A DNA stretch of 64,000 nt from Allobosea sp. LC85 (lineage in GTDB: Bacteria > Pseudomonadota > Alphaproteobacteria > Rhizobiales > Beijerinckiaceae), in NCBI RefSeq assembly GCF_000735605.1, contig NZ_JPKG01000046.1:171704-235703 (forward strand). Direction: 5' to 3'. A model generated the notes under the pieces. The model was not told where the DNA came from. It ran no database searches and saw only the letters and a program-made list of their open reading frames with translations. This document shows, one piece after another, positions 32,764 to 40,799 of the stretch; position 1 is the stretch's first letter; every line of letters starts with the position of its first letter. A program made the translations under genes and the position numbers.

Positions 32764-33372
32764 CTAGACCCAGGAGACGCGCCCGTCCGAGACCTTCAGG
32801 ATCTTGCCCTGCCAGATATCGACCATCGCGGCATCCCCCGGCGCGACTGCGCCGACGAGCGCGAGTACGGCGCGCGCCACACCGCCATGGCTCACCATCA
32901 CCGTCTCGCCCGTCAGTGTTTCCAGCACCGGCCTGATCCGCTCGGCGAGCATCCGGTAACTCTCGCCCTCGGGGGGGACGAAGCTCCATTTGTCGCGCTC
33001 GCGCGCCAGTGCCTGCTCGCGCTCGGACTTGCGGACCTCGCGCCAGGTGAACCCTTCCCAGGTGCCGAAGGTCAGCTCGCGCAGGCGCTCATCGATACGG
33101 TAGGCCTTGGGGGGCAACCCCAGCCGATAGCGCAGGATTTCCATGGTCTCGCGCGCCCGCTCCATGGGAGAAGCCACGAAATCGAGCCCGTCATAGCCCT
33201 GCACCAGGCTGCGCAGACGACCGGCGGCTTCAGCCGCCTGCTCGCGCCCGAGCTCGTTCAGCGGGATGTCCTTCGAACCCTGGAGACGGCCCTCCCGGTT
33301 CCAGTCGGTTTCGCCGTGACGTACGAGGAAGAGGCGGTGAGAGATCGTGAGCGGCAGCATGCTGCGGCTCAT
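32764..33372 (-). CDS. Histidine phosphatase (phosphoglycerate mutase-like)
   Basis: A 202-residue enzyme with the RHG catalytic motif at residues 18-20 (LVRHGETDWNREGRLQGS). The second catalytic His is in VMVSHGGVARAV, and Glu in ELTFGTWEGFTW. This form resembles CobC/GpmB-type phosphatases acting on small phosphoesters. The start could also be ATG 33360; neither has a strong ribosome binding site. It lies upstream of the Pls-like gene on the same strand with a 226-base gap, so is probably separately transcribed; divergent from folP. Confidence 0.9.
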   Translation of the reverse strand: MSRSMLPLTISHRLFLVRHGETDWNREGRLQGSKDIPLNELGREQAAEAAGRLRSLVQGYDGLDFVASPMERARETMEILRYRLGLPPKAYRIDERLRELTFGTWEGFTWREVRKSEREQALARERDKWSFVPPEGESYRMLAERIRPVLETLTGETVMVSHGGVARAVLALVGAVAPGDAAMVDIWQGKILKVSDGRVSWV

Positions 33373-33509
33373 GCACGCTCGGCGCCCGCAGGTCAAAGCG
33401 TCAGACGGGCACAGGGGCATGCGTATTCGCCATGGCGACCCCTCATCGCTTTCTGATGGCAGAGCGCGAGTGCGCTGTGTATAGGCGGCTCTCCGCTTCG
33501 GATGGATCC

Positions 33510-34340
33510 ATGTCCCCGGCTCTCACTTTGCCAGACGGTCGCAGGCTTGCCCTCGGCACGACGCCTCTGCTCATGGGCGTCGTCAACGTCACTCCCGATT
33601 CCTTCTCCGATGGCGGCATGCTGAAGAGCGCCGACGAGGCGATCGCTCACGCCGAAACGCTGATCGCGGAGGGCGCCGACATCGTCGATATCGGCGGCGA
33701 GTCGACCCGGCCAGGCCACGCCGAAGTCGATGCAGAGACCGAGCGTGCCCGTGTCATCCCGGTGATTTCGCGGCTCGCCACCCGAACGCGCATCCCGATC
33801 TCGATCGACAGCTACAAGGCCGAGGTCGCCGAAGCCGCGCTCGGCGCCGGCGCAGCGATCGTCAATGACGTCTGGGGCTGCCAGCGCGACCCGGCCATCG
33901 CCGATGTCGCCGCCCGCTTCGGCGCCCCGATGATCCTGATGCACAACTGCGACAGCATCGATCCGGCGCGGGACATCCTCGATGACGTTCTGCGCTTCCT
34001 CGAACGCTCCATCGCCATCGCCATCGCAGCCGGCGTACCGCGCGAGCAGATCGTGGTCGACCCGGGAATTGGCTTCGGCAAGACGCCTGCGCAGAACCTC
34101 GCGATGATCCGCGATCTCCGCCAGCTCGAACAGCTTGGCTGCGCGGTGCTGCTCGGCGCCTCGCGCAAGTCGACCATCGGCCTGATCACCGGCCAGAAGA
34201 TCCCGGCCGAGCGGCTGGCCGGCACGCTTGCAGCTCATCTCTACGGCGTCTCGCAGGGCGCCGCGATCATCCGCGCGCATGACATTCGTCCACATGCCGA
34301 TGCCTTCAAGGTCTGGACCGCCATCGGAGACGCGCCATGA
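33510..34340 (+). CDS. folP: Dihydropteroate synthase
   Basis: A 276-residue enzyme joining p-aminobenzoate to the pterin pyrophosphate; target of sulfonamides. Motifs: MGVVNVTPDSFSDGG, DIVDIGGESTRPG, ISIDSYKAEVA, VNDVWG, MHNCDS and LLGASRKS. ATG 33510 is chosen for length and composition; an ATG at 33432 stays in frame but adds an unconserved 26 residues. First gene of folP-folB-folK; its stop overlaps the folB start by four bases (ATGA). Confidence 0.95.
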   Translation: MSPALTLPDGRRLALGTTPLLMGVVNVTPDSFSDGGMLKSADEAIAHAETLIAEGADIVDIGGESTRPGHAEVDAETERARVIPVISRLATRTRIPISIDSYKAEVAEAALGAGAAIVNDVWGCQRDPAIADVAARFGAPMILMHNCDSIDPARDILDDVLRFLERSIAIAIAAGVPREQIVVDPGIGFGKTPAQNLAMIRDLRQLEQLGCAVLLGASRKSTIGLITGQKIPAERLAGTLAAHLYGVSQGAAIIRAHDIRPHADAFKVWTAIGDAP

Positions 34341-34711
34341 GCGAGACAGGCAGCATCCTGATCGAGAAGCTCGACATCTATGCCTATCACGGCTGCTTCT
34401 CCGAGGAGGAACGGCTCGGCCAGCGCTTCACGCTCGACATTGCGCTCGCGACCAACATCCATGCCTCGGCGATCAGCGATGACCTCGCGGACACGGTCGA
34501 TTACGGCAAGGTCGTCGCCGTGGTGAAACATGCCTTCACCACCCGCCGCTACAATCTGCTGGAAGCGGCGGCGCGCGCCGTGGCTCAGGCCATCCTGGCC
34601 GAGTTCCCCCCGGTCAGCCGTGTCTGGATCACGCTGCGCAAGCCCGCGCCGCCGATCCCGGCAACGCTGGCGGCCGTCGGCATCCGCCTGGACTTCCGGC
34701 GTGAAGACTGA
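34337..34711 (+). CDS. folB: Dihydroneopterin aldolase
   Basis: A 124-residue enzyme of family length that makes hydroxymethyl-dihydropterin from dihydroneopterin. It has KLDIYAYHGCFSEEERLGQRF at the N terminus (active-site Glu and Tyr region), DTVDYGKVV and the catalytic Lys in TLRKPAPPIP. Middle gene of folP-folB-folK; overlaps folP by four bases and folK by eleven, so the three are translationally coupled. Confidence 0.95.
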   Translation: MSETGSILIEKLDIYAYHGCFSEEERLGQRFTLDIALATNIHASAISDDLADTVDYGKVVAVVKHAFTTRRYNLLEAAARAVAQAILAEFPPVSRVWITLRKPAPPIPATLAAVGIRLDFRRED

Positions 34712-35216
34712 GGCCGCTCTCTGCTTCGGCGGCAATCTCGGCGATCCGGTCACGGCCTTCGCCGCGGCGATCGAAGCCCTGGCGCGCCATCCTGCCGTGA
34801 CCGTGCTGCGGATCTCGTCGGTCTATCGCACTGCGCCCTGGGGCAAGCTCGACCAGCCCGAATTCCGAAACATGGCCGTGATGATCGCGACCGATCTGGC
34901 CGCTGCCGACCTGCTCGCCTTCTGCCTCAGGATCGAGCGCGAGCAAGGCCGCGAGCGCAAGGAGCGCTGGGGGCCGCGCACGCTCGATATCGATCTTCTG
35001 ACCTATGGCGAAGCCGTCATCGACGAGCCGGGTCTTCAGGTGCCGCACCCGCGCATCGCCGAGCGCGCCTTCGTCCTGGCGCCGCTCGCGGAAATCGCGC
35101 CGGCGCTCGTCATCGGCGACAGGAGTGCATCCGAGCTGCGCGACGCTCTCGCGAACGATGAAGTCAGGCGCGACGATACCGAAACGGCGCGCCTGCGGAA
35201 CTCTGTCGCCGGCTAA
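34701..35216 (+). CDS. folK: 2-amino-4-hydroxy-6-hydroxymethyldihydropteridine diphosphokinase
   Basis: A 171-residue HPPK that pyrophosphorylates the pterin for FolP. Start GTG 34701 (VKTEAALCFGGNLGDP) overlaps folB; the frame further upstream is not protein-like. Signature ERWGPRTLDIDLLTYG contains the Mg-binding Asp pair, and the C-terminal PHPRIAERAFVLAPLAEIAP is typical. Last gene of the folate operon. Confidence 0.95.
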   Translation: MKTEAALCFGGNLGDPVTAFAAAIEALARHPAVTVLRISSVYRTAPWGKLDQPEFRNMAVMIATDLAAADLLAFCLRIEREQGRERKERWGPRTLDIDLLTYGEAVIDEPGLQVPHPRIAERAFVLAPLAEIAPALVIGDRSASELRDALANDEVRRDDTETARLRNSVAG

Positions 35217-35232
35217 AGGCCGGTGCCCGGGG

Positions 35233-36072
35233 TCACTCGCCCTTGTCGAGCGTGATGTCGGGCGCCGATGGCACCTTCATGCCAACCACGTGGTAACCGG
35301 CATCGACATGCATGATCTCGCCCGTGATGCCGCGCGACATGTCGGAAACCAGGAAGACCGCGGTCTCGCCGACTTCCTCGATGGTCACAGTGCGACGGAG
35401 CGGCGAGTTGTACTCGTTCCAGCGCAGGATATAGCGGAAATCGCCGATGCCCGAGGCGGCGAGCGTCTTGATCGGGCCGGCCGAGATCGCGTTGACGCGA
35501 ATTTTCGAGGGGCCGAGATCGGCCGCCAGATACTGCACGCTCGATTCCAGCGCCGCCTTCGCCACGCCCATGACGTTGTAATGCGGCATCCATTTCTCGG
35601 CGCCGTAATACGTCAGCGTCAGCATCGAACCGCCATCGGCCATCAGCTTTTCGGCGCGCTGCGTCACCGCGGTGAAGGAATAGCAGGAGATCAGAAGCGA
35701 CTTGGTGAAATTTGCTTCCGTGGTCTCGACATAGCGCCCGGTCAGTTCGTCCTTGTCTGAGAAGGCAATGCAGTGAACGACGAAATCGAGCTTGCCCCAA
35801 AGCTTCTCGACCTCGGCGAAGACGGCGTCGATCGTCGCCGAGTCGGTGACGTCGCAATGGCCGACAACGTGCCCGCCGAGTTCCTTCGCCAGCGGTTCGA
35901 CACGCCTCTTCAGCGCGTCACCTTGATAGGTGAACGCCAGTTCCGCACCAGCATCAGCCGCTGCCTTGGCAATACCCCAGGCAATCGAACGATTGTTCGC
36001 GACGCCCATGATGAGGCCCCGCTTGCCCTTCAGGACATTGGCGGTGGAGGAGGCAGCGCTGGATTCGGGCAT
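35233..36072 (-). CDS. fabI: Enoyl-[acyl-carrier-protein] reductase (NADH), FabI type
   Basis: A 279-residue FabI finishing each fatty-acid elongation cycle; target of triclosan. The cofactor motif GVANNRSIAWGIA is at about 23-35, typical of FabI and not of ordinary SDRs. The catalytic pair Tyr165 and Lys172 (YNVMGVAK) is intact, and Tyr155/156 are in TLTYYGAEK. C-terminal substrate region ISAGPIKTLAASGIGDF. Convergent with folK (16-base gap) and downstream of the DnaJ-like gene on the opposite side. Confidence 0.96.
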   Translation of the reverse strand: MPESSAASSTANVLKGKRGLIMGVANNRSIAWGIAKAAADAGAELAFTYQGDALKRRVEPLAKELGGHVVGHCDVTDSATIDAVFAEVEKLWGKLDFVVHCIAFSDKDELTGRYVETTEANFTKSLLISCYSFTAVTQRAEKLMADGGSMLTLTYYGAEKWMPHYNVMGVAKAALESSVQYLAADLGPSKIRVNAISAGPIKTLAASGIGDFRYILRWNEYNSPLRRTVTIEEVGETAVFLVSDMSRGITGEIMHVDAGYHVVGMKVPSAPDITLDKGE

Positions 36073-36148
36073 CGGGGACCTGCGAACTGGACGAAGCGGA
36101 AGGTCTCTTAGCCGAGCCAGCGCGTCAACGAAAGGCTCAGTTGCTCGC

Positions 36149-37066
36149 TTACTCGCTCCGCGCCTTCATCAGCGCCGTCAGTTCGGGATCCTTCCCCGGC
36201 ATCTCGATGTCGATTGCGACGAAGAGATCGCCGTGATGGCCCTTCTCGCCTTTCAGCCCCTTGCCGCGCAGGCGAAACTGCTTCGTCGTGCCGGTCAACG
36301 GCGGAATATTCATCTCTACCGCGCCCGTGAGGGTGGGCACATGCAGCGGTCCGCCAAGCACGGCCGTCGCCAGCGGGACCGCCACGCGGGTGCGCAAATC
36401 ATGGCCCTCGATCGTGAAGCGCGGATCGGGCTTGACCTTGATCGTCATCAGCAGGTCGCCGGCCTCGCCCGAGAAGGGGTCGGTCTGGCCGAGGCCGCGC
36501 AGCCGCATGACCTTGCCGTCCGCGACACCTTCGGGAATCGTGACGTCGACCTCGCGCCCATGCGGCAGCTTCACCCGGCGGGTTGCCCCCGTGGCAGCCT
36601 CGGCTAGCGAGACGCTCAATGTAAAGCTCTGCTCCGGCGGCTTCTGCGGCTCATGCCGAGCCCGGCTGCCGCCGCGGCGGGCGGCATCACCGAACAGCGA
36701 ACCGAAAATGTCGGCCGGGTCGAAGCCCTGATCGGCACCGCCACGCCCGAACGGCGCGCCGCCGCCCTGGCCGAAATTGAACTCGAACCCGCCGGCACGT
36801 CCGCCGCGGCCAGCACCCATGCCCTCGAAACCCTGGAATTTCGGCTTGCCCTCGGCGTCGATCTCGCCGCGGTCGAACTGCTTGCGCTTGGTTTCGTCGC
36901 CTACGATCTCATAGGCGCTGTTGAGCTCCGAGAAGCGGTCCTGGGCCTTGGGATCATCCTGATTACGGTCGGGATGCAGGTCCTTGGCGCGACGGCGATA
37001 AGCTTTCTTGATTTCAGCTTCGCTGGCGCCAGGGGCGACGCCCAGGACCTGATACGGATCGCGCAT
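36149..37066 (-). CDS. CbpA-type DnaJ co-chaperone
   Basis: A 305-residue J protein. J domain 1-65 with the HPD motif at 31-33 (DLHPDRNQDD); G/F-rich linker about 75-125 (GMGAGRGGRAGGFEFNFGQG); and a C-terminal substrate-binding domain (VKLPHGREVDVTIPEGVADG, RLRGKGLKGEKGHHGDLFV). The four Cys-rich zinc modules of true DnaJ are missing, so it is CbpA-like. It stimulates DnaK ATPase. Located between fabI and a lipoprotein gene on the same strand; no dnaK nearby. Confidence 0.93.
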   Translation of the reverse strand: MRDPYQVLGVAPGASEAEIKKAYRRRAKDLHPDRNQDDPKAQDRFSELNSAYEIVGDETKRKQFDRGEIDAEGKPKFQGFEGMGAGRGGRAGGFEFNFGQGGGAPFGRGGADQGFDPADIFGSLFGDAARRGGSRARHEPQKPPEQSFTLSVSLAEAATGATRRVKLPHGREVDVTIPEGVADGKVMRLRGLGQTDPFSGEAGDLLMTIKVKPDPRFTIEGHDLRTRVAVPLATAVLGGPLHVPTLTGAVEMNIPPLTGTTKQFRLRGKGLKGEKGHHGDLFVAIDIEMPGKDPELTALMKARSE

Positions 37067-37214
37067 GCATTGAACCCCAATCTTCGACGAGACGCGGTTT
37101 CCCGCGCCCGAGACGGCACGCCGGAACAGCTCCGCCCGCTATGTGGGGAGACTGTGGCGGGAATGCAACGTTTTCCTTCCCAGGCCGGCAGCAGGCCGGA
37201 TCGGACCGCCTTTG

Positions 37215-37679
37215 CTAGCTCAACCCCTTCCAGGGTTGCGTTTCCTTGACCGCCCATTCTCCACCCGACGGACGGCAGGCCGTGCCCTGAAGCCGAACCG
37301 GGCTGGTCTGGGTCTGGACATTCGCGATGAACGCACGACAGACCTCGTCCGAGCGCAGGAACGGCCCGCCAACCGGCGTGAACGATCCCTTCATGCCGCT
37401 CTGCGGATTATCCCAGTTGACCGCTGCGCCATTGCCCTGCGGATCAAGGGCAAGCGCCATCGCGCCGTCGGCACGGCGCAGATCCTCGGGCCCGAGTTCA
37501 GCGGAGAGCGCGCCAAGCACGCTCGGCTTCGTCGTGCCGCGTGCTGGCAGGGTCGAGGTGGTCGTCATCGCCACCTCGTCTTCGGACTTGCTCGACAGGC
37601 CGATGATCGGAAAGGAGACCGAGCAGCCGGCGCTTGCGACAGCGAGCAGCAGCACGGTGGCGACAGCAGCCGGACGCAT
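37215..37679 (-). CDS. Lipoprotein with surface-antigen-like domain (RT0821/Lpp0805 type)
   Basis: A 154-residue lipoprotein: MRPAAVATVLLLAVASAGC gives a lipobox ASAGC with Cys19. The mature part has LRRADGAMALALDPQGNGAAVNWDNP and ends near RLQGTACRPSGGEWAV, the pattern of the RT0821/Lpp0805 surface-protein domain found in alphaproteobacteria. Function unknown; outer-membrane or periplasmic. ATG 37679 is chosen because it starts the signal; the longer frame reads into the divergent promoter region of pdxH. Confidence 0.8.
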   Translation of the reverse strand: MRPAAVATVLLLAVASAGCSVSFPIIGLSSKSEDEVAMTTTSTLPARGTTKPSVLGALSAELGPEDLRRADGAMALALDPQGNGAAVNWDNPQSGMKGSFTPVGGPFLRSDEVCRAFIANVQTQTSPVRLQGTACRPSGGEWAVKETQPWKGLS

Positions 37680-37805
37680 GGGCGCAGCGCGCCGATCAAG
37701 GCTTTGGTTCGCCGCCCGGGCTGCCCTATATAAACTCGCAGTCCAACACCAAATCACAGATTGCGCTCGCCCGACGCTTAACAGAACTTGCCGAGGATTA
37801 GACAC

Positions 37806-38420
37806 GTGGAACGGTTAACGCCGGGTGACTTCACCGAAGTCGATGAGCCCTTCGCCCTGTTCGCGAGCTGGCTGGAGGAGGCTGCGCGCTCCGAGCCGAA
37901 CGACCCGAACGGCATGGCACTCTCGACGGTCGATGCCGAGGGCCTGCCCAATGTCCGCATGGTCCTGCTGAAGGGACACGACCGCGACGGCTTCGTCTTC
38001 TACACCAACACCCAAAGCCAGAAGGGCGAGGAACTGCTCGGCCAGGGCAAGGCGGCCGCCTTATTCCACTGGAAGAGTCTGCGCCGGCAGGTCCGTATTC
38101 GCGGCCCCGTGTCAATCGTCAGTGATGCCGAGGCCGACGCGTATTTCCAGTCGCGCCCGCGCGACAGCCGCATCGGAGCCTGGGCCTCGCAGCAGTCGCG
38201 CCCGCTGGAAAGTCGCTTCGCACTGGAGAAGGCCGTGGCGAGCTATGCCGCGAAATTCGGTCTCGGCACGATCCCGCGCCCGCCGTATTGGACTGGATTC
38301 CGCATCGACCCGGTCTATATCGAGTTCTGGCGCGACGGCGCCTTCCGCCTGCACGACCGTGTGGTCTTCCGCCGTGCCTCGGCCGCCGAGCCGTGGACGC
38401 GCACCCGCCTTTACCCCTGA
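37806..38420 (+). CDS. pdxH: Pyridoxamine 5'-phosphate oxidase
   Basis: A 204-residue FMN enzyme making PLP from PNP or PMP. It has MALSTVDAEGLPNVRMVLLK (start of the FMN-binding domain), GFVFYTNTQSQKGEEL, SRPRDSRIGAWASQQSRPL and the C-terminal FWRDGAFRLHDRVVFRR with RTRLYP at the end. Start GTG 37806 rather than the TTG 18 bases upstream. Useful here because several PLP enzymes lie in the window. The SDR gene follows after 12 bases. Confidence 0.95.
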   Translation: MERLTPGDFTEVDEPFALFASWLEEAARSEPNDPNGMALSTVDAEGLPNVRMVLLKGHDRDGFVFYTNTQSQKGEELLGQGKAAALFHWKSLRRQVRIRGPVSIVSDAEADAYFQSRPRDSRIGAWASQQSRPLESRFALEKAVASYAAKFGLGTIPRPPYWTGFRIDPVYIEFWRDGAFRLHDRVVFRRASAAEPWTRTRLYP

Positions 38421-38432
38421 GGATCTGACCGC

Positions 38433-39209
38433 ATGGCCATGCCGAAATTCGACTTCCCCAAGACCGAGGCAGGCAAGCGCCCGGTCATGCTTCTGACCGG
38501 AGCGAGCCGCGGGATCGGCCACGCCACGGTCATGCAGTTCGCCATGGCAGGCTGGCGCATCCTGTCCTGCTCGCGCCAGGCCTTCTCGGACAAATGTCCC
38601 TGGCCGTCAGGCGCCGATGATCATGTCCAGATCGATCTCGGCGACCCCGAGGACACGATGCGCGGCATCGCCGAGATCAAGAAGCGGCTGGCGGCCGAGG
38701 GCGGCAAGCTCAACGCGCTGGTCAATAATGCCGGCATTTCCCCGAAGGGACCGAAGGGCATGCGCCTCGGCGCCGCCACGACCTCCTTCAATGACTGGCA
38801 CCAGGTCTTCCAGGTCAATTTCTTCGCGCCGATCATGCTGGCGCGCGGCCTGCTCGACGAGCTGACCGCCGCGAGGGGCACGATCGTCAACGTCACCTCG
38901 ATCGCCGGCTCCCGAGTCCACCCCTTCGCCGGTGCGGCCTATGCCACTTCGAAGGCTGCGCTCGCCAGCCTGACGCGCGAGATGGCCGCCGATTTCGGCC
39001 CACTCGGCATCCGGGTCAACTCGATTTCGCCCGGCGAGATCGACACTGCCATCCTTTCGCCCGGCACCGAAAAGATCGTTGCGACGCTGCCGCTCGGCCG
39101 GCTCGGCAAGACGGAGGAAGTCGCGAAGGCGATCCATTTCCTTTGCACCGACGCCTCGTCCTATGTCACAGGCGCCGAGTTGCACATCAATGGCGGGCAG
39201 CACGTGTGA
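38433..39209 (+). CDS. Short-chain dehydrogenase/reductase
   Basis: A 258-residue classical SDR. Cofactor motif TGASRGIG at 22-29, NNAG at 98-101, catalytic Ser156, Tyr170 and Lys174 (YATSK), and C-terminal TGAELHINGGQHV. Substrate unknown; residue content near the cofactor fold (SRQAF) suits NADP. It sits between pdxH and a NUDIX gene in a tightly packed plus-strand chain, overlapping the NUDIX start by four bases. Confidence 0.92.
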   Translation: MAMPKFDFPKTEAGKRPVMLLTGASRGIGHATVMQFAMAGWRILSCSRQAFSDKCPWPSGADDHVQIDLGDPEDTMRGIAEIKKRLAAEGGKLNALVNNAGISPKGPKGMRLGAATTSFNDWHQVFQVNFFAPIMLARGLLDELTAARGTIVNVTSIAGSRVHPFAGAAYATSKAALASLTREMAADFGPLGIRVNSISPGEIDTAILSPGTEKIVATLPLGRLGKTEEVAKAIHFLCTDASSYVTGAELHINGGQHV

Positions 39210-39685
39210 AGAGCCAAGGCGGCCAGGTCATCCGTTTTCCGACGCAGGCCAAGGCGGCCCGCCCAACCCTCGCCGCTTCCGTCGCGGTCTTCCGCGACGG
39301 CAAGGTGCTGCTCGCAACCCGCACCAAACCGCCGGCCGACCAGCTCTGGTCACTCCCCGGCGGCAAGGTCGAAGCAGGCGAGACGCTTGAAGCGGCCGCA
39401 CTGCGCGAGCTCGAGGAGGAGGTCGGGGTCAAGGCCGCCATTCTCGGCTTCAACCGGCATGTCGAGATTTTCGGGCGTGATGCAGCGGGCTCGGTGACAC
39501 ATCATTTCGTCATCGCCTCATTCGTCGGCAAGTGGATTTCGGGCGAGCCACAGCCCGGGCCTGAGGCAGGCGCCGTGATGTGGGCCGATCCGCTGAAGCT
39601 CGGGGGCCTGGCGACGACGCGCGAACTCGGTGACGTGCTGCGGCACGCGCATGCCATCCTGCAGAACGGCGGGCATCGGCCGTGA
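39206..39685 (+). CDS. NUDIX hydrolase
   Basis: A 159-residue NUDIX protein, start GTG 39206 overlapping the SDR stop as GTGA. The NUDIX box is intact (GGKVEAGETLEAAALREL then EEEVG) at about residues 51-73, after a basic N-terminal arm. Probable substrates are nucleoside diphosphate derivatives, NADH or ADP-ribose; the exact one is not readable. Coupled to both neighbours by 4-base overlaps. Confidence 0.92.
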   Translation: MKSQGGQVIRFPTQAKAARPTLAASVAVFRDGKVLLATRTKPPADQLWSLPGGKVEAGETLEAAALRELEEEVGVKAAILGFNRHVEIFGRDAAGSVTHHFVIASFVGKWISGEPQPGPEAGAVMWADPLKLGGLATTRELGDVLRHAHAILQNGGHRP

Positions 39686-40122
39686 CCTGCGCTCGCCTCG
39701 CGGTCCTTGTCGCCTGGACATTGGCGGTTGTGCCGCTCGGTCATGCCGCGGCACAGGGGCAACGCCAGCCTCCGGTGCCGCAGGCGCCGGCCCAGGCCAC
39801 TCCGGCACCGGAGACCCCTCCCCCGCCCTACGAGCCGCAACTGCTCGAGCTCGCCGAGATCATGGGCTCGCTCGCCTATTTGCGGACCTTGTGCGGCGGC
39901 AAGGAAGCCGGTGTCTGGCGCGAGCGCATGACCGCGCTGATCGAGGCCGAGGGCCGCACGCCACAGCGGCGCGAACGGCTGATGAGTGCCTATAATGGCG
40001 GTTTCCGGGCCTATTCGGCGACACACCGGAGCTGTTCCGGCGGCAGTCAGGAGGCGGCACGGCGCCTCGCCGCCGAGGGCGACCGCTTGGCGCGGTCGCT
40101 CGCCGGCCGCTATGGCGGATAG
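39682..40122 (+). CDS. TIGR02301-family periplasmic protein
   Basis: A 146-residue protein with a signal peptide (cleavage near AAAQG at about 25), then a Pro/Ala/Gln-rich linker and a compact helical domain. The segment YEPQLLELAEIMGSLAYLRTL and the paired cysteines (LCGG and RSCSGG) mark the TIGR02301 family, restricted to Hyphomicrobiales and relatives. Function unknown. GTG start overlaps the NUDIX stop, so the three genes from 38433 form one unit. Confidence 0.88.
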   Translation: MTCARLAVLVAWTLAVVPLGHAAAQGQRQPPVPQAPAQATPAPETPPPPYEPQLLELAEIMGSLAYLRTLCGGKEAGVWRERMTALIEAEGRTPQRRERLMSAYNGGFRAYSATHRSCSGGSQEAARRLAAEGDRLARSLAGRYGG

Positions 40123-40307
40123 GTCACATCGGGACGAAACTGTGTCTTTCTCAAAACTCTCGCGGTCAAATTAACCTTTCTTAAACACCGCGGTAGCGCC
40201 CGCCTTCACTGATGCGTATGAATCTGAGGCAGTCGATCGCCCCGGCGCAGGCCCGATTCTCGGGCACGCGCCGGTCCTTTGTGACCAGCCGCAGAGTCCG
40301 TGCCTTC

Positions 40308-40577
40308 ATGTCCATCCGTCCTGACGATCTGCAGCTCGATCCCATGCTCACCGACGAGCCTGGAGATGCACGCCGCGTCGCCTATGGCTATGTCGAGGAC
40401 GCCTTCAACGAGGCGCAGCAGGACGGGCTCGACAGCGATGCGCTGGCTCACGCAGCCCTCTTCGCGGCCTTTCGCGCGCTGGTCGAGACCTATGGCGAAG
40501 AAGCCACAGCTGTTTTCGCCGAAACCCTGGCGGAGAAGGTGCGCTGCGGAGCCTTTACCATGGGCACGCGACACTAG
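40308..40577 (+). CDS. Small protein of unknown function (89 residues)
   Basis: From ATG 40308 the product is acidic and helical (DPMLTDEPGDARRVAYGYVEDAFNEAQQDG, then AALFAAFRALVETYGEEATAVFAETLAEKV). A frame start at 40212 adds 32 Arg-rich residues that look unconserved. I do not recognise the family; it resembles the many small cytosolic hypothetical proteins of Bosea and relatives. It is followed directly by a degenerate family A repeat. Confidence 0.55.
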   Translation: MSIRPDDLQLDPMLTDEPGDARRVAYGYVEDAFNEAQQDGLDSDALAHAALFAAFRALVETYGEEATAVFAETLAEKVRCGAFTMGTRH

Positions 40578-40679
40578 AACCGCCGTGCGTCCTACCGGAC
40601 GCAATGTGGCGATCTATTTCTTTGCGCAACATCGGATTTCTCCGAAAAGTGGATTCCACTGTTCGGTGCGATGCTCTGG
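40573..40679 (-). repeat. Intergenic palindromic repeat, family A, copy 3 (degenerate)
   Basis: It retains GTGCGTCC...GGACGCA, GCGATCTA, CCGAAAAGTGGA and GGTGCGATGCT but has several mismatches against copies 2 and 5. It is directly followed by family B copy 2, making a composite of about 225 bases. Confidence 0.65.
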
Positions 40680-40688
40680 CCTTGCCTC

Positions 40689-40799
40689 GATCACGCTGCG
40701 TTTGGACGAAATCGTCCAAACGCAGCGTGATCGACTCTCATAGTTTAGAGCATGCTTCATGCGAAAAACCGTTGCCACTTTTTCGCAGCATGCTCTAGG
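40689..40799 (+). repeat. Intergenic palindromic repeat, family B, copy 2
   Basis: Nearly identical to 18384-18496 and in the same orientation. Its closing CTCTAGG supplies the sigma factor stop codon (TAG on the minus strand, 40795-40797). So either the repeat inserted at the gene end or the gene end has been replaced by it. Confidence 0.92.
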
